Below the pieces are notes generated by a model. That model was not told the DNA's origin. It did not search any database and saw only the letters and a list, made by a program, of their open reading frames with translations. From Peronospora farinosa (Eukaryota > Oomycota > Peronosporomycetes > Peronosporales > Peronosporaceae): DNA of 64,000 nt. A program made the position numbers and the translations under genes. Location of the stretch: the NCBI GenBank assembly GCA_947646735.1, contig CANTFK010000412.1:1-64000 (forward strand), in the 5' to 3' direction. Shown here in pieces: positions 54,300 through 64,000 of the stretch (its first letter is position 1; every line of letters begins with the position of its first letter).

Positions 54300-54472
54300 G
54301 TAGAGGTCGACCGACGAGTGACCCAGGTCTACCAACGAGGAACCGGGCCGACCAACATGGGACCGGGCCGACCAATGAGGGACTAAGTCTACCGAAGAGG
54401 GACCGGGTCGACCAATGAGGGATCCAGGTCTACCGACGAGGGACCGGGTCGCCCAATGAGGTACCGGGCCTT
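54300..54472 (+). repeat. Minisatellite, about eight units of 20 bp
   Basis: Imperfect units of the form GACCGGGTCGACCAATGAGG repeat from about 54305 to 54470. Both strands are open through it because the unit carries few stops. It lies between LTR-like copy 2 and the hAT-like remnant. Confidence 0.8.
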
Positions 54473-54734
54473 CCAAAGGAGGCCATGGTCGACTCCCTTC
54501 GGTACTGGTTAAACAGTACCTTGGTAATGACCTCTCCTTTGTTTGTCTTTCATATTCTCAGCCAACGGTCGCTCTACTCCGAGGTTACCTTTATCTCCGG
54601 TCCCATATCTCTGGTGCGTGGTACCTTCTCCTGGTCCACGGCCCCTTGCCCCTTCAATCCAACTGGCCCCTGGGTTCTTCACAATCTAAGAAAGCACTTC
54701 ACCACATTAGTCTAATTCGGCAATCATCCTTATC

Positions 54735-56890
54735 TCATTTGACAATGAAAAAAACACTCTCTACAGTAGACGTGCCAGGAAATAAAGTGGCCAGACCCCC
54801 ATAGAACTCCTTCAGGTGCTTGAAGCACTCTTGCACGTATTTGCTGACAACTACAAACGTAGTCTTGACGTCGCACTGATCCAGGACCTTCTTTAACGAC
54901 AGCTTGCGCTTATTATCAATTTGAAAATATCGAAAATTCTGCTCAATAAGCGCTATATTCTGCAGGGTCCAGCGGGAGGACAATCGATCCTTCTGCTTGC
55001 GGATAATGTCGGTGAACTCTCGACTGCGCAGTCTCACAAGCTGATGGGACTGAACAGGAGGCATGGTCTCAGCAGCATCGTTTTTAAGGCTCGTTCTGAC
55101 GCAATGTTATCTAGGCCAGAAATCATTTCGACGCAAAAATGGCGACGGCTGCAATTTCAGCGGCCCCGATTTTTTATAACCGCTTGAACAAAGTCGCCCA
55201 AATCAATCAATACATCTTTGAAAGTTCTTAGCTCAATGGAATACTTCTCATCCTGCGACAGGACAAACTATTCAAGGTCGTCAGCGTCGACATCTTCTTG
55301 GCCCACAATTTCGGAAGCGCTGACCCAAGACATGTAAGATTCCTTCAATCTCAAGATGTCTTCGCGTTGCTGAGAAACGAATGTCGTCAAGCCTTCAAGA
55401 CTTTAAAACGTGATGGTCGCCTCGCTCGAAATCTTTGCGACAAAGATGATGACCACTCACCAGGTGAGTGGTGGTGCGCAAGGAGAATTTTTCTAAAATA
55501 AGGTACGCTCGTACTGCCACTCGATGTTTCCGGAACTAACCATCAACCTACATCAGAATTAAGAACATTGATAGCCAACACGAATACAAAGGATGCTGTA
55601 CCTTGGACATTGACTATCAACGAGTGCTAGCAACTTTATAGGCCTTTGTTTTCATTTCATTGATGAGGTTATGCTGCCTTCGTAAACACGAGATGAGGCT
55701 GTTGATTGCAGAATAGTACTGCTTATACGATAAACTCTTGAAAAACCGCTGTAGAAATATATCCAGTTGGTGCAGATCACAACAAAGACACAAGAAATCA
55801 GGCTCCTTCGACTTGATTAAAGCGAGTGGCGACGCCTTGATTTCTGCCGGTCATCTTTCGTTCACCTTCTGTCAAGATGGAAGCAATAAGATCTCGTGTA
55901 TTAGGAAATGTGGTTTGTGTCGTTTACCGTGCGACACACGTTCCCATGAATTATCGTTGGGTCTTGTGGGTATATGACGTCTAATATCCACAGCATGCAT
56001 AAAAAACTTGTCTACAGTGTAACTGCTGAATTGGGATGGCTAGGAAATCGAAGTTAAGATTCTCAGAGCGGAAGAATAGCCGAATGCGGATGTCCATGTA
56101 CGACTTAGACATGTGAGTGGACATGTGTATGGCACGCGAGAATGTCCAGCATGAGGCCAGGATTTTCAGAAATTTCTGCAGATTCGAGGCGCAAACATAT
56201 CGAATATAACTTGTGACCTTGCCTTTACTTGCACTCCCAAGCGACGCCAAATCCGTTTGCTTCTTCGTCATATGCAGAAACCGAAAAGCCATACGAATTG
56301 ATGCCCCTACTCCGACGAATTCGACGATCATGTGAAACTGTATGGGGTTCTTGATGACGATTCGATAGCGATCCGTCTGGAGATCAGAGTCATGTGCGTT
56401 CTCATCGGGTCCAACAACGTCCTCGAAAATGGCTAGAGCTCGCTCCCTCATTTTTTCTCGTTCGTGTCATCAGGATGGAATAACCTTTTGCTCAGGATAA
56501 TATCGGCGATTTCCTTGTTCACAAATTAATGCACATGTGCTTGGGATTGGCCAAAGTGGGACCGTATGGTGTTTTGATGCACCACAGGAGCGTTCTCTTC
56601 AAAGAATTTCTCCTTATGCGCATTCGTTAGGACACAATAATCCTTCCAGTAGTAACCATGCTGTCCCTTCATGTGCCTGTCGTAGACATCAGTGCGAAAA
56701 GTTCGTTTGAAGTATTGGATATTGTTTGTAAATTTGCGTTTGGCGCCAGCTTTTTGTTTTCGACCAAAGGGTACAGAGAAGCGGCATGATACCGACACGA
56801 CTTCCACCGTCTATGGATCGCGCTCGCAGACTTTCAATCCATATGCGAGTATATGCGCCTCAATGTTTTACGCGCCGGAGGCATAGTTTG
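54735..56890 (-). pseudogene. hAT-like transposase remnant, nested in the Gypsy element
   Basis: Minus-strand fragments in transposase order: a BED-like start with paired histidine/cysteine and RHMKGQHGYYW (56807-56526); the central region (56451-55981: WTFSRAIHMSTHMSKSYMDI, FDFLAIP); LINEMKTKAYKVASTR near 55670-55620, where two stops follow; and the C-terminal dimerisation piece (55064-54735: SRWTLQNIALIEQNFR, ATLFPGTSTVESVF). Stops and shifts occur throughout. Terminal repeats could not be identified. It belongs to a group of hAT-related elements common in oomycetes and unlike the intact protein at 13468-15594. Confidence 0.7.
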
Positions 56891-56992
56891 GGCAAATGAT
56901 GCTTTGAACGAGTCCGAAACGCAGTTTTTTACGCAATTAAAATGGTGACGCCTGGCAAAACTTAATAAGTGGCTAAAAGTGGCTTTTGGGGT

Positions 56993-58025
56993 TCAAACTA
57001 CACTATTAAAGTGGCCTGCACATCGTCCGTCATCCTCGTCGACATCAGTTGCCTGACGACTCAACGCGGTTCGAGGATCGTAGTCGGTACTTCGTGACAG
57101 ATCATCGGCAAGAATGTTAGTCTTGCCCGGCTTGTAGTGCACGAAGAAATTGTACTCGGAAAAGAAGGAAAAGCAACGTGCCATCCGTTGAGACAGGTGC
57201 GGGATTTTCAACGCTTTGCGCAGTGATGCATATCAGTATACAAAGCAAACGTGCATTCGCCAACAGGTGCACGCGGAACTTGATGAGCGCGTGGCGTATT
57301 GCTCCTTGTCGCGAACCAGATAGTTCTTTTCTACCGGCTTCATCTGTCGCGACTGATAGCTCACGACTCGTTCACGGCCCTCGTCGTCAATTTGTATGAG
57401 GGCACAACCAATTGCGAAATCAATGGCATCGCATACCACGTAAATGTCTTGGAGTCGTTCGGCAGGACCAGCGTTGGTGCTGACTCCACGCTCCTCTTCA
57501 CTGCATTGGAGTTCGCTTAATGCTTGGGAACACACGACCGCGTTACGTCTTTCTTTGAAATTGACAACAAAGGGTGTATAGAACCCTCCGTAGGGTTCTT
57601 GGTCGTTGTCCAACAACAGAGTAACGACACCTTCCCTGTACCAGCTCAAACTCCCAATTTGCTCACATATTAAATCAGCACTGGAATCTCCGGTGCAGGT
57701 GCAGTAAAACACACTTCTTGAGATTCGCATACAACTTGTTGTCTCGCATGACTTATTACACATGTTATAAGTGCTGGAGATGATCTTGAATGTCGCTGAG
57801 GTTTCCCTCATCGCGAATGTGAAAAAATATTCTCAAAGTAAATAGAGCGAAGTACTGAAGTGGTCTCAACACTTGAGACACCATGCGATTGAAAGCGGCC
57901 GGTGCATTTTTCAGTTTTTGTTGAATCACTAGACACTCCCATAGCATGACACGTGGGGACTTAGGGATTTCATTGTTGTGAAAGGTTTGTCGCTCGGTCG
58001 TAACAGAATTAGATAATGCCATCAA
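56993..58025 (-). pseudogene. Gypsy reverse transcriptase and RNase H remnant
   Basis: The reverse transcriptase palm survives as LKNAPAAFNRMVSQVLRPLQ (near 57930-57870); the catalytic YFDD region just after it is mutated (YFALFTLRIFFHIRDEG). RNase H follows with VVCDAIDFAIGCALIQIDDEG, VVSYQSRQMKPVEKNYLV, and the end HLSQRMARCFSFFSEYNFF and HYKPGKTNILADDLSR (57211-56993). Frames change between these. The order on the minus strand fits the enclosing element. Confidence 0.8.
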
Positions 58026-58029
58026 CTAG

Positions 58030-59155
58030 ATCGATTACGCTTCCTGACATTGATCTTAACACCATGTCCTTTATGAGGTAGGCATTCGCGCAGGAATTGT
58101 GGCACTAGCTAATCAAACGTATAGCCTCCAGTAGTCTTCTTCATGCAGAAGGGTGGGCTCGAATATCTCACGCACATAGCCCGCCTTGCGGTGGACTTCG
58201 AAGAATGCGTCAATAGCCATCTCGAGGCAACGGCCACTGCCGTGTCACACAGTACTTGGCACGAGATCAATCTCGTGCCAGAAAACCACGATCAGCAGGA
58301 AGTATAGCCGATATCTTATTCGGGACACGTCTGCATACTCACAAGGAATTTCGTAAGCAGGGTACCATACGCTAGCAGAGCTTAGCAAGATTGCGACGCA
58401 AATCTTTTTTCACGCGCTGAAGTTTGTTTAGCTCTTTGAAAACGAGTCGTATGCGCCTCGTTTGTTCAATAACCATATCTTTTGTGATCAGACACACCTG
58501 AACTACAGTGCCTTCTTTAAGGTCAAGCAGAAAATGTTTCCAGGAGAGTTCTAGAAGCTTGTAATCAAAGACGCGTCGCGAAGTGGACTCAAGACTTCAA
58601 TACATTGGCTCCGTTGTGGAATCCCTTCCTCGTACACGATAGCGTGGATACATTCCAATGCTAAATAGTCGATGATTGTTCCCCTATCTTGATTCAAGCC
58701 GATACAAGAAGCTGGCAAGCCGCAGCCAGGTGATAAACCATCTCGTCCACTATAGGCACTGGATGTACTCATCTATTGTTCCGCAAACACATGACGGGAG
58801 CAGCCCATACTTAACTGTCGACGCTTAATGCGGGAGCACCTGTTCGGCCGCCGTAAACTCGTGTGGGAGACCCTGCTCGAACACAAATTGACCATGTATG
58901 AAACTCGGTTCGGCCACAGTGGGTGATGATGGGAACTCCGATTCGACTATCATGTTCTCGCGTGTGGACTCGTGTCCGTCCACGTTGTACTCGTGCAAGA
59001 TCCCCTGCTATTCCACTTATTGCTCATGCAAAATCTCTGCTCGACCACAGTGATTATTGATTGAAAACTCATTTGATCATCATACTCACACGTAGGGACT
59101 CCTGCCCATCCACGTCACACTTGTTGGCGAGCCCTTGCTCGACTTCAAATTCTCC
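58030..59155 (-). pseudogene. Gypsy linker between protease and reverse transcriptase, decayed
   Basis: On the minus strand this zone shows imperfect repeats of the type VEQGLP and AEQVLPH (58800-59155), a spacer seen in oomycete Gypsy polyproteins between protease and reverse transcriptase. From 58030 to 58800 the sequence keeps only short open pieces. No intact domain. Confidence 0.5.
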
Positions 59156-59159
59156 TTGT

Positions 59160-59520
59160 TAGTTGCCAAATTCGTTCGACGGTTTTCTCAGTAATGATGA
59201 TTTATTGGTGATCGCGACGAATGATGCATTCGATTGCATCCTGGTCATGCCATGGTTGGCACGTTATAAGCTTCAGATCGACTGGTTAGCCAGATCAGTG
59301 AGACGTCGACGCAAGTTCGATGTCAGTGAAGTATACACCCATCTCTTGGTATCTCCAAGTGACTGGCCGAACGTCACAGTCGTGGATCGTGACTTCACGA
59401 CGCAAGTGGTGCACAGAGCGAGCGATGTACCTCTTTGTACTGCTTTTGCTGCTCTTCGGGACACAAGAGACAGAAATTCCTAGCTTTACAGCGAAAAAGA
59501 ACGAAGTGAACGAGTAGTCG
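59160..59520 (+). pseudogene. Gypsy protease C-terminal half, inverted relative to its element
   Basis: The plus strand reads NSFDGFLSNDDLLVIATNDA, then FDCILVMPWLARYKLQIDWL and SDWPNVTVVD. This is the second half of the retroviral-type aspartic protease and its downstream part. The first half lies on the minus strand just to the right (59972-59715). Together they fit a flip in place of about 0.4-0.5 kb rather than a separate element. Confidence 0.65.
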
Positions 59521-59639
59521 CTCCCGCATTATTACAACGCGGGTGAGCAGTGGCTTTCGCACGAAGGTGACGGTTCCTGCACGTTTACAATGCGGTTGAA
59601 TAGGGGTACCCGCACGTGAATGCAGTGCTTAAACCGTGA

Positions 59640-60746
59640 CTTTCATCTGCTCCCCTTGTCGTTTGAGCTGGGCCTCCCGAAGTTTCGTGCCGCGATAAGC
59701 GGTGAGGTTTCCCGTTAGCAAGCTTGAGGACGACTTGGCCAGGTCCTCTCGTGGACCTGAATGCTGAGAGTTAGCATAGATAAACTAGATCCACGAAAGA
59801 CATTGTTCGTCGGTCCAGAGTCCAAGAGCGCTTGTAAAGGTCGCCAGACAACTGCGACATGCATACCGACAATAATCAGACGTGAATCAACACTCGTCGT
59901 GGTGGCATGTAACGGTGCGCACAGTGCAGGAACTCTAGAAGGCTGGGCTGCCTCCTGGGGACCGACCTTCATTTCTAGTCAGTAGGGAGCCCTGCACCTA
60001 CTGGTCTTGACCATGTTTTGGACGTACGGACGGTACAGCGTCCTCTTGATGAGCGTCCACTACATGCGCCGATATCGGTGCTGGCGCGCGGCACTCATTT
60101 GCGCGATGTCCTGGATTTCTACAGCGAAAGGAGATCATATGACGCCCAATGAGAGTGTCACCCTTATATGTAGCCACACGTCGATCTCCATAGGTTCCGG
60201 ACCAGAAGGCCGGGGAACTGTGACGACCGAGGGTTTGGAATAGGCCTTTGTGACCCTAAAGTCCTCACGGAGGGCAATAGCAATTGCCTCGTCCAATGTG
60301 ACAGGCTCCGCGCGCTCCAGGAATAAGCGGGTATACCATTCACGCATACCATCCACAAAGACATTCACCTGCGTGTACATGTCCATGGGGTGCGTGATAA
60401 TACACGACGCCAGATGCCTAGCCATCTGCACGTAGTCGCGCATCGCCAATTTACCCTGTCGCATCGACAGGAATCTTGATCGCACCAGTTTCTCCTCTTG
60501 TGGTGGCTCGAAAGCAAGACGAAGATCGTCCTGGATGGTATCCAAGGTGGGGAATGCGTGCTCGTCCACAACGAGCTTACCAAGGGCCCACTCCTTGGCC
60601 TTCCCGGTGAGGTGGGAAAGAAGAAAGTTGACCTTCGCCTGGGGCGACTCATGAAGTCTCGAGGCGATGGCGATATCAACTTCTCGGAACCACCGATTTA
60701 GCGACAATCGGTCCTTACCTTCTCCAGAGTAGGAGATGGTTTCCAT
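59640..60746 (-). pseudogene. Gypsy gag, zinc knuckle and protease N-terminal half
   Basis: The gag frame starts at 60746 ([20 protein letters not shown]) and runs 203 residues with the retrotransposon gag signature [13 protein letters not shown] and [15 protein letters not shown]. After a stop near 60135, a degenerate zinc knuckle (RCRNPGHRANEC, first cysteine lost) appears in another frame. The protease start is at 59972-59715 (LQALLDSGPTNNVFRGSSLSML), keeping the catalytic DSG with Pro in place of the usual Ala. It stops matching near 59680, where the inverted piece begins. Confidence 0.8.
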
Positions 60747-61043
60747 CTTTACGGCCTTATTACGTAAAGGTCGCGAGGGAGTTTAACCTCGCTAATTGAA
60801 TTTGGTGAGCTCGCGAGCATAAACTCGTGTATGGGGAGGCGTTGCCATCAGGAACCGCTGATCTCATCAGACACGCGACGAACGTCTCTTCCGATAACTC
60901 TGCGAAGCGGTTAAGGGCTTTCCAATTAACACTAGTGAGATGAGGGAGAGTCGCTTGCTCGAGAAACAAATCTGGAGCGTTATAATACGACGATTCGCTC
61001 ATTCCAAAGTCGAGCATGGGAATGACTACAAAGTGTTACCAGG

Positions 61044-61379
61044 TGTAACGGGAATAGAACGTCCCGCTATTAGCTCACATGTACGCTTAAAGAAGGCGCA
61101 AGCTAAAGTATTAGGTTTATAGAGAATATAACTCTAATTTTTTTGTTCTAATTCATACGAGTTGGGCAAAAATTGTATTAAGTACGAACGTGGTCACGCC
61201 TTTCGGGAAGCACTCATTTTCAGGTTTATATTATTATTGGTCCATACTGAGTCTTTAGGTCCTAATAACGAACCATAACAAATTACCACGCTGTGCCCAC
61301 ATTTGGGCACATCACCTGCCAACAAACAAAATTGTTTATTTCTGTGATGTTAATACTGTAATATAGCCCATTTAAATCG
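61044..61379 (-). repeat. 5' LTR of the Gypsy element
   Basis: 336 bp matching 49993-50330 with many substitutions. On the minus strand it ends CCCGTTACA; two bases later TGGTAACACTTTG (61029-61041) sits where the primer-binding site should be, though I cannot assign a tRNA. Confidence 0.8.
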
Positions 61380-61879
61380 AGCACTTGTTCATTATTAAAC
61401 GCACAAAGTCTTGCTTTGTAAATTTAGATTTGTCCGTCACTTGTGCGTTTCTTCTTGTATACCCACTTAGTATGAAAACGTAGATCTCAGGTTCGGCTTT
61501 GACTATTACCCATGTATGTTTCGCACGCAAGGTTTAAAGCTATTCATACTTAGCGAACTGTATAAATACTTGTTGGACTGCGCATCACCTCGCGATAGTT
61601 CTTCGGATCAAGTAAATGCGCAAAAGTTAGCTTGACAAACTTGCGAGACGGCAGCAGCCATTGCGCTCACCACATCACCAGATGCTGGCGAGTGGTCTAT
61701 ATCAACGGCATTTGTGACTAAGTTTACAAGCTCGCGCGATGGCTAGAAAACATTTGAATTATCCATGTTCGCCTTCGCTTTTCGCAAAGACTTTTTCGAA
61801 GTACGCTCGGACCGTCGTATCTCATTTTCAATCGGTTTATCATGCATTTATATATGCACATTACAGCTTTACTTCCCAG
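61380..61879. other. Non-coding stretch between Gypsy and Copia remnants
   Basis: No supported gene. Short open frames on the plus strand have no domain. Confidence 0.5.
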
Positions 61880-63938
61880 CTATCTTCTTTGAGTCGCCAC
61901 AGTCACTTGACAATCTGCACTAGCGTGCTGATCTTGGCGAATGCGCGCTAGCGCTTCTAACTCATTTTTGGTCTCGTTAAGCAAGACCTCTTCCAATTGT
62001 TTATTGTTCTCGTCAGTGAGCGTCTTGACTTGGCGGAGGTGGCGTATAGTGATGACAATGCGATCACGCGGTAGCCACACACGAAATCCTTTTGTCTCAT
62101 CACTTTTTACACAGTCACACCACGCTCGGAGCGCTGCTTTAGAGAATTTTTATTGGAATCACAATACACTTCACATTGCGACCAAAACACGACAATGTCT
62201 ACAAGACTTGGCGACTTTACGGTCACCATTTCGAATGGAGACGTCCGCTATGGGATGGAGCATGTTGACATTCTGTTAATATCTATTTGGATGCATCACA
62301 TTAAAAGAAAGTGGTAAATCTCACTAAAAAATTTAAAGCGAACCATAATCATCACCGTCCATTGCATGCGATCAGACTTTCCATTAACATCCTGGTTTCC
62401 AGCTTCCGTAATTTTCCGTGCAACTACTGCGTCACGACAAAAAATAAAGCAACGTTATTGTATTCCCGCCAACATCCGTACAAAGCACATGCACGCGGCA
62501 AGGTTAACTTTCTCGCAATATACTAAAACTGCTCAAATCTTTCTCATCTTGATCCTTCGTTAAGCAATGAAGACACGACAATAGTTGGTACAATGCTTAC
62601 CATATACTTGTTGCCTATACGGCCTCGAGGTGTAATCGGACCCTTGAGGTCGCTACAAATTTCTGTTCCAGCGCAATTCGTCGGTGCAATCTCACTAGTA
62701 TCTTTTTTGGGCTGTGCGCCCCGTGTCTGCTTTCCTTGTGCAGACGCTAAACAGTGCGTTTTGTATCATCCATTGACTCAATTCCTAAGCATGAAGTACG
62801 CGCTAGACGCTCAATCTTGACCAAGTTCAGATGACCAAAACGCCTGTGGAGTACATAAGCGCACCCTTCTCCATCAATTGTTCGGATGAAACGGTAGCTA
62901 CCACGCTCATCACAATATCGTCGAAGCCACATCGCTTCTTGATGTCCACAGCTCGATCCAAAACCATCACGTAAATCTTTATCTTTACGTAAAAAAACAC
63001 AGTTCAATACTTGGAATTAGCATGTCGTATATTGAACTGTTCTAGTAAACACCTATGGTCTGCCAGGCGGCCGTAGGACACCAACGTTCGTGTCAGTTGC
63101 GGTGAAATCATAAACACACGACAATTCAATCTCGATGCCTAAATTATTAACAGATGTGTGCAAGCGCGCCTTTTCACTTTTGGTAACTTGCAATTGTGTA
63201 CCATCGGGTTGTCGAACCACGTCACTTATTGCACAGCGTTCAACCTTGGTCAACATTGACACATCACGAACCAAATGACAGCTTGCATGGGCGTCAAGAA
63301 TCCAATCATCGTCATTCGAATTATCGAAATCGGTTGCAGCAAATGCCCACTTGTTTTCATCACTTGGTGCAACGCTATTCTTTGGGTCAGTCTCTATTCT
63401 TCTCTCTTTCTTTCTCAAATAAAGCGCATGATGGCCAACTTGATTGCACTTGTGACATCGTCCGTATACGTAGCTGCATTCACCAGCTCACGACCAATTT
63501 GTCTATCACGCACTTTAGTCCTTGTATGAACAAAACAATCTCTTCAACATGAGTCAAGTAGTTTGTGCGATACCGGTTGTATTGCCCGATAATCAGTGCT
63601 TATTATTCTTACTTAACAATGTTCTTCAAAATTAGATTTTTGCCAAAATTGTCGCCTCCTGCAGGGCTACTAAGGAAAGCAAGTGGTCGTTCCATGACCG
63701 GCCTTTATATTTGTTTCTGCAAACAACTTGATAGTATGTTGCTTGAAAACGACAATGCGATTTCCTTCCACCATCTTGACCATAACATATTTAATAGTCG
63801 GAAACATATCCAGCAGCTGTGTACACGTTGATTGAAGTATCTCGCAGCTTTTCCTCGAAGAAATATTTTAAATCTAGACAACTTCTCTGGCCAGCGAAAA
63901 TTACACGCTCGCTGAGTCAAGTCAATCTTCACTAGCAA
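61880..63938 (-). pseudogene. Ty1/Copia gag-protease-integrase remnant
   Basis: Minus-strand fragments in Copia order: gag-like pieces (63938-63560); a zinc knuckle near 63470 (CHKCNQVGHHALY) lacking its last cysteine; the protease WILDAHASCHLVRD near 63305, where the family has LDSGAS; a pre-integrase zinc region VLHRRFGHLNLVKIERLAR (62870-62800) with C-x2-C remnants; and an integrase-end segment WLPRDRIVITIRHLRQVKTL at 62080-61990. The catalytic serine/glycine of the protease has become Ala-His, so the protease is dead. No LTRs are visible; the 5' part would lie beyond the window. Confidence 0.7.
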
Positions 63939-64000
63939 CAGCTGATCCTATTGAGCAAATACAGCTACTAGCCCCTTGTATACTTCGGACCCATTAAAAG

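Larger units (their letters stand above)
49993..61379 (-). mobile_element. Ty3/Gypsy chromodomain retrotransposon, decayed, with nested insertions
   Basis: Two direct repeats, 49993-50330 and 61044-61379, flank minus-strand gag, protease, reverse transcriptase, RNase H, integrase and chromodomain remnants in the standard Gypsy order. A purine tract lies next to the 3' LTR. All coding parts carry stops and shifts. Between integrase and RNase H there are 3.7 kb of foreign sequence: an LTR-like repeat, a minisatellite and a hAT-like remnant. Part of the protease region is inverted. The LTRs differ at many positions, so the insertion is old. I could not find a clean target-site duplication. Confidence 0.85.

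Noticed and set aside
54300..54472. CRISPR-like array
   Set aside because: The units are contiguous with no unique spacers and the genome is eukaryotic, so it is a minisatellite.
61044..61379. Target-site duplication for the Gypsy element
   Set aside because: Bases next to the two LTR ends do not match over 4-5 bp, so no duplication can be claimed.

Overview
The window looks like nuclear DNA of an oomycete, most likely a Peronosporaceae (Phytophthora or downy mildew) genome; I cannot name the species. Evidence: an RXLR-dEER secreted effector family; two proteins built of the C-x4-C-x9-C-x2-H repeats that oomycete annotations call WRKY19-like; a FYVE zinc finger placed before a J-domain; short introns (mostly 45-80 nt) with GT..AG ends; and old Ty3/Gypsy, Ty1/Copia and hAT-like elements.

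Layout. (1) 223-9261 and 19300-28996 are two arms of one large inverted duplication. Each arm holds, from its outer end inwards, an L-threonine aldolase gene, an RXLR effector gene, and two convergent, badly decayed coiled-coil genes. In the right arm the aldolase is intact and in the left it is broken. Both effector copies are broken, by different lesions. The coiled-coil genes share at least one frameshift between arms, so they were already dying before the duplication. (2) 9262-19299 is a single-copy spacer. It holds a spliced membrane/coiled-coil protein gene, a short mitochondrial (atp9-like) insertion, an intact BED/hAT-derived protein, small fragments, and a decayed FYVE/J-domain gene abutting the right arm. 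(3) 29.3-47 kb is an ordinary gene-dense block: DED1/DDX3 helicase, aspartate-semialdehyde dehydrogenase with a hydrophobic tail, mitochondrial enoyl-CoA isomerase, a zinc-binding helical protein, a polyglutamine protein, two zinc-repeat (WRKY19-like) proteins, an uncharacterised spliced gene between them, and COQ2. (4) 47.5-64 kb is repeat sequence: LTR-like copies, a plus-strand Gypsy integrase remnant, an 11.4-kb minus-strand chromodomain Gypsy element with both LTRs (itself invaded by an LTR-like repeat and a hAT-like remnant), and a minus-strand Copia remnant.

The single-copy genes are mostly housekeeping: aspartate-family amino acid synthesis (semialdehyde dehydrogenase) and threonine breakdown (aldolase), unsaturated fatty acid oxidation, ubiquinone synthesis and translation initiation. 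Two divergent pairs share short intergenic regions. The most unusual feature is the large inverted duplication, with an effector that decayed separately in each copy; assembly error must be excluded because a run of homopolymer junk lies inside the right arm.
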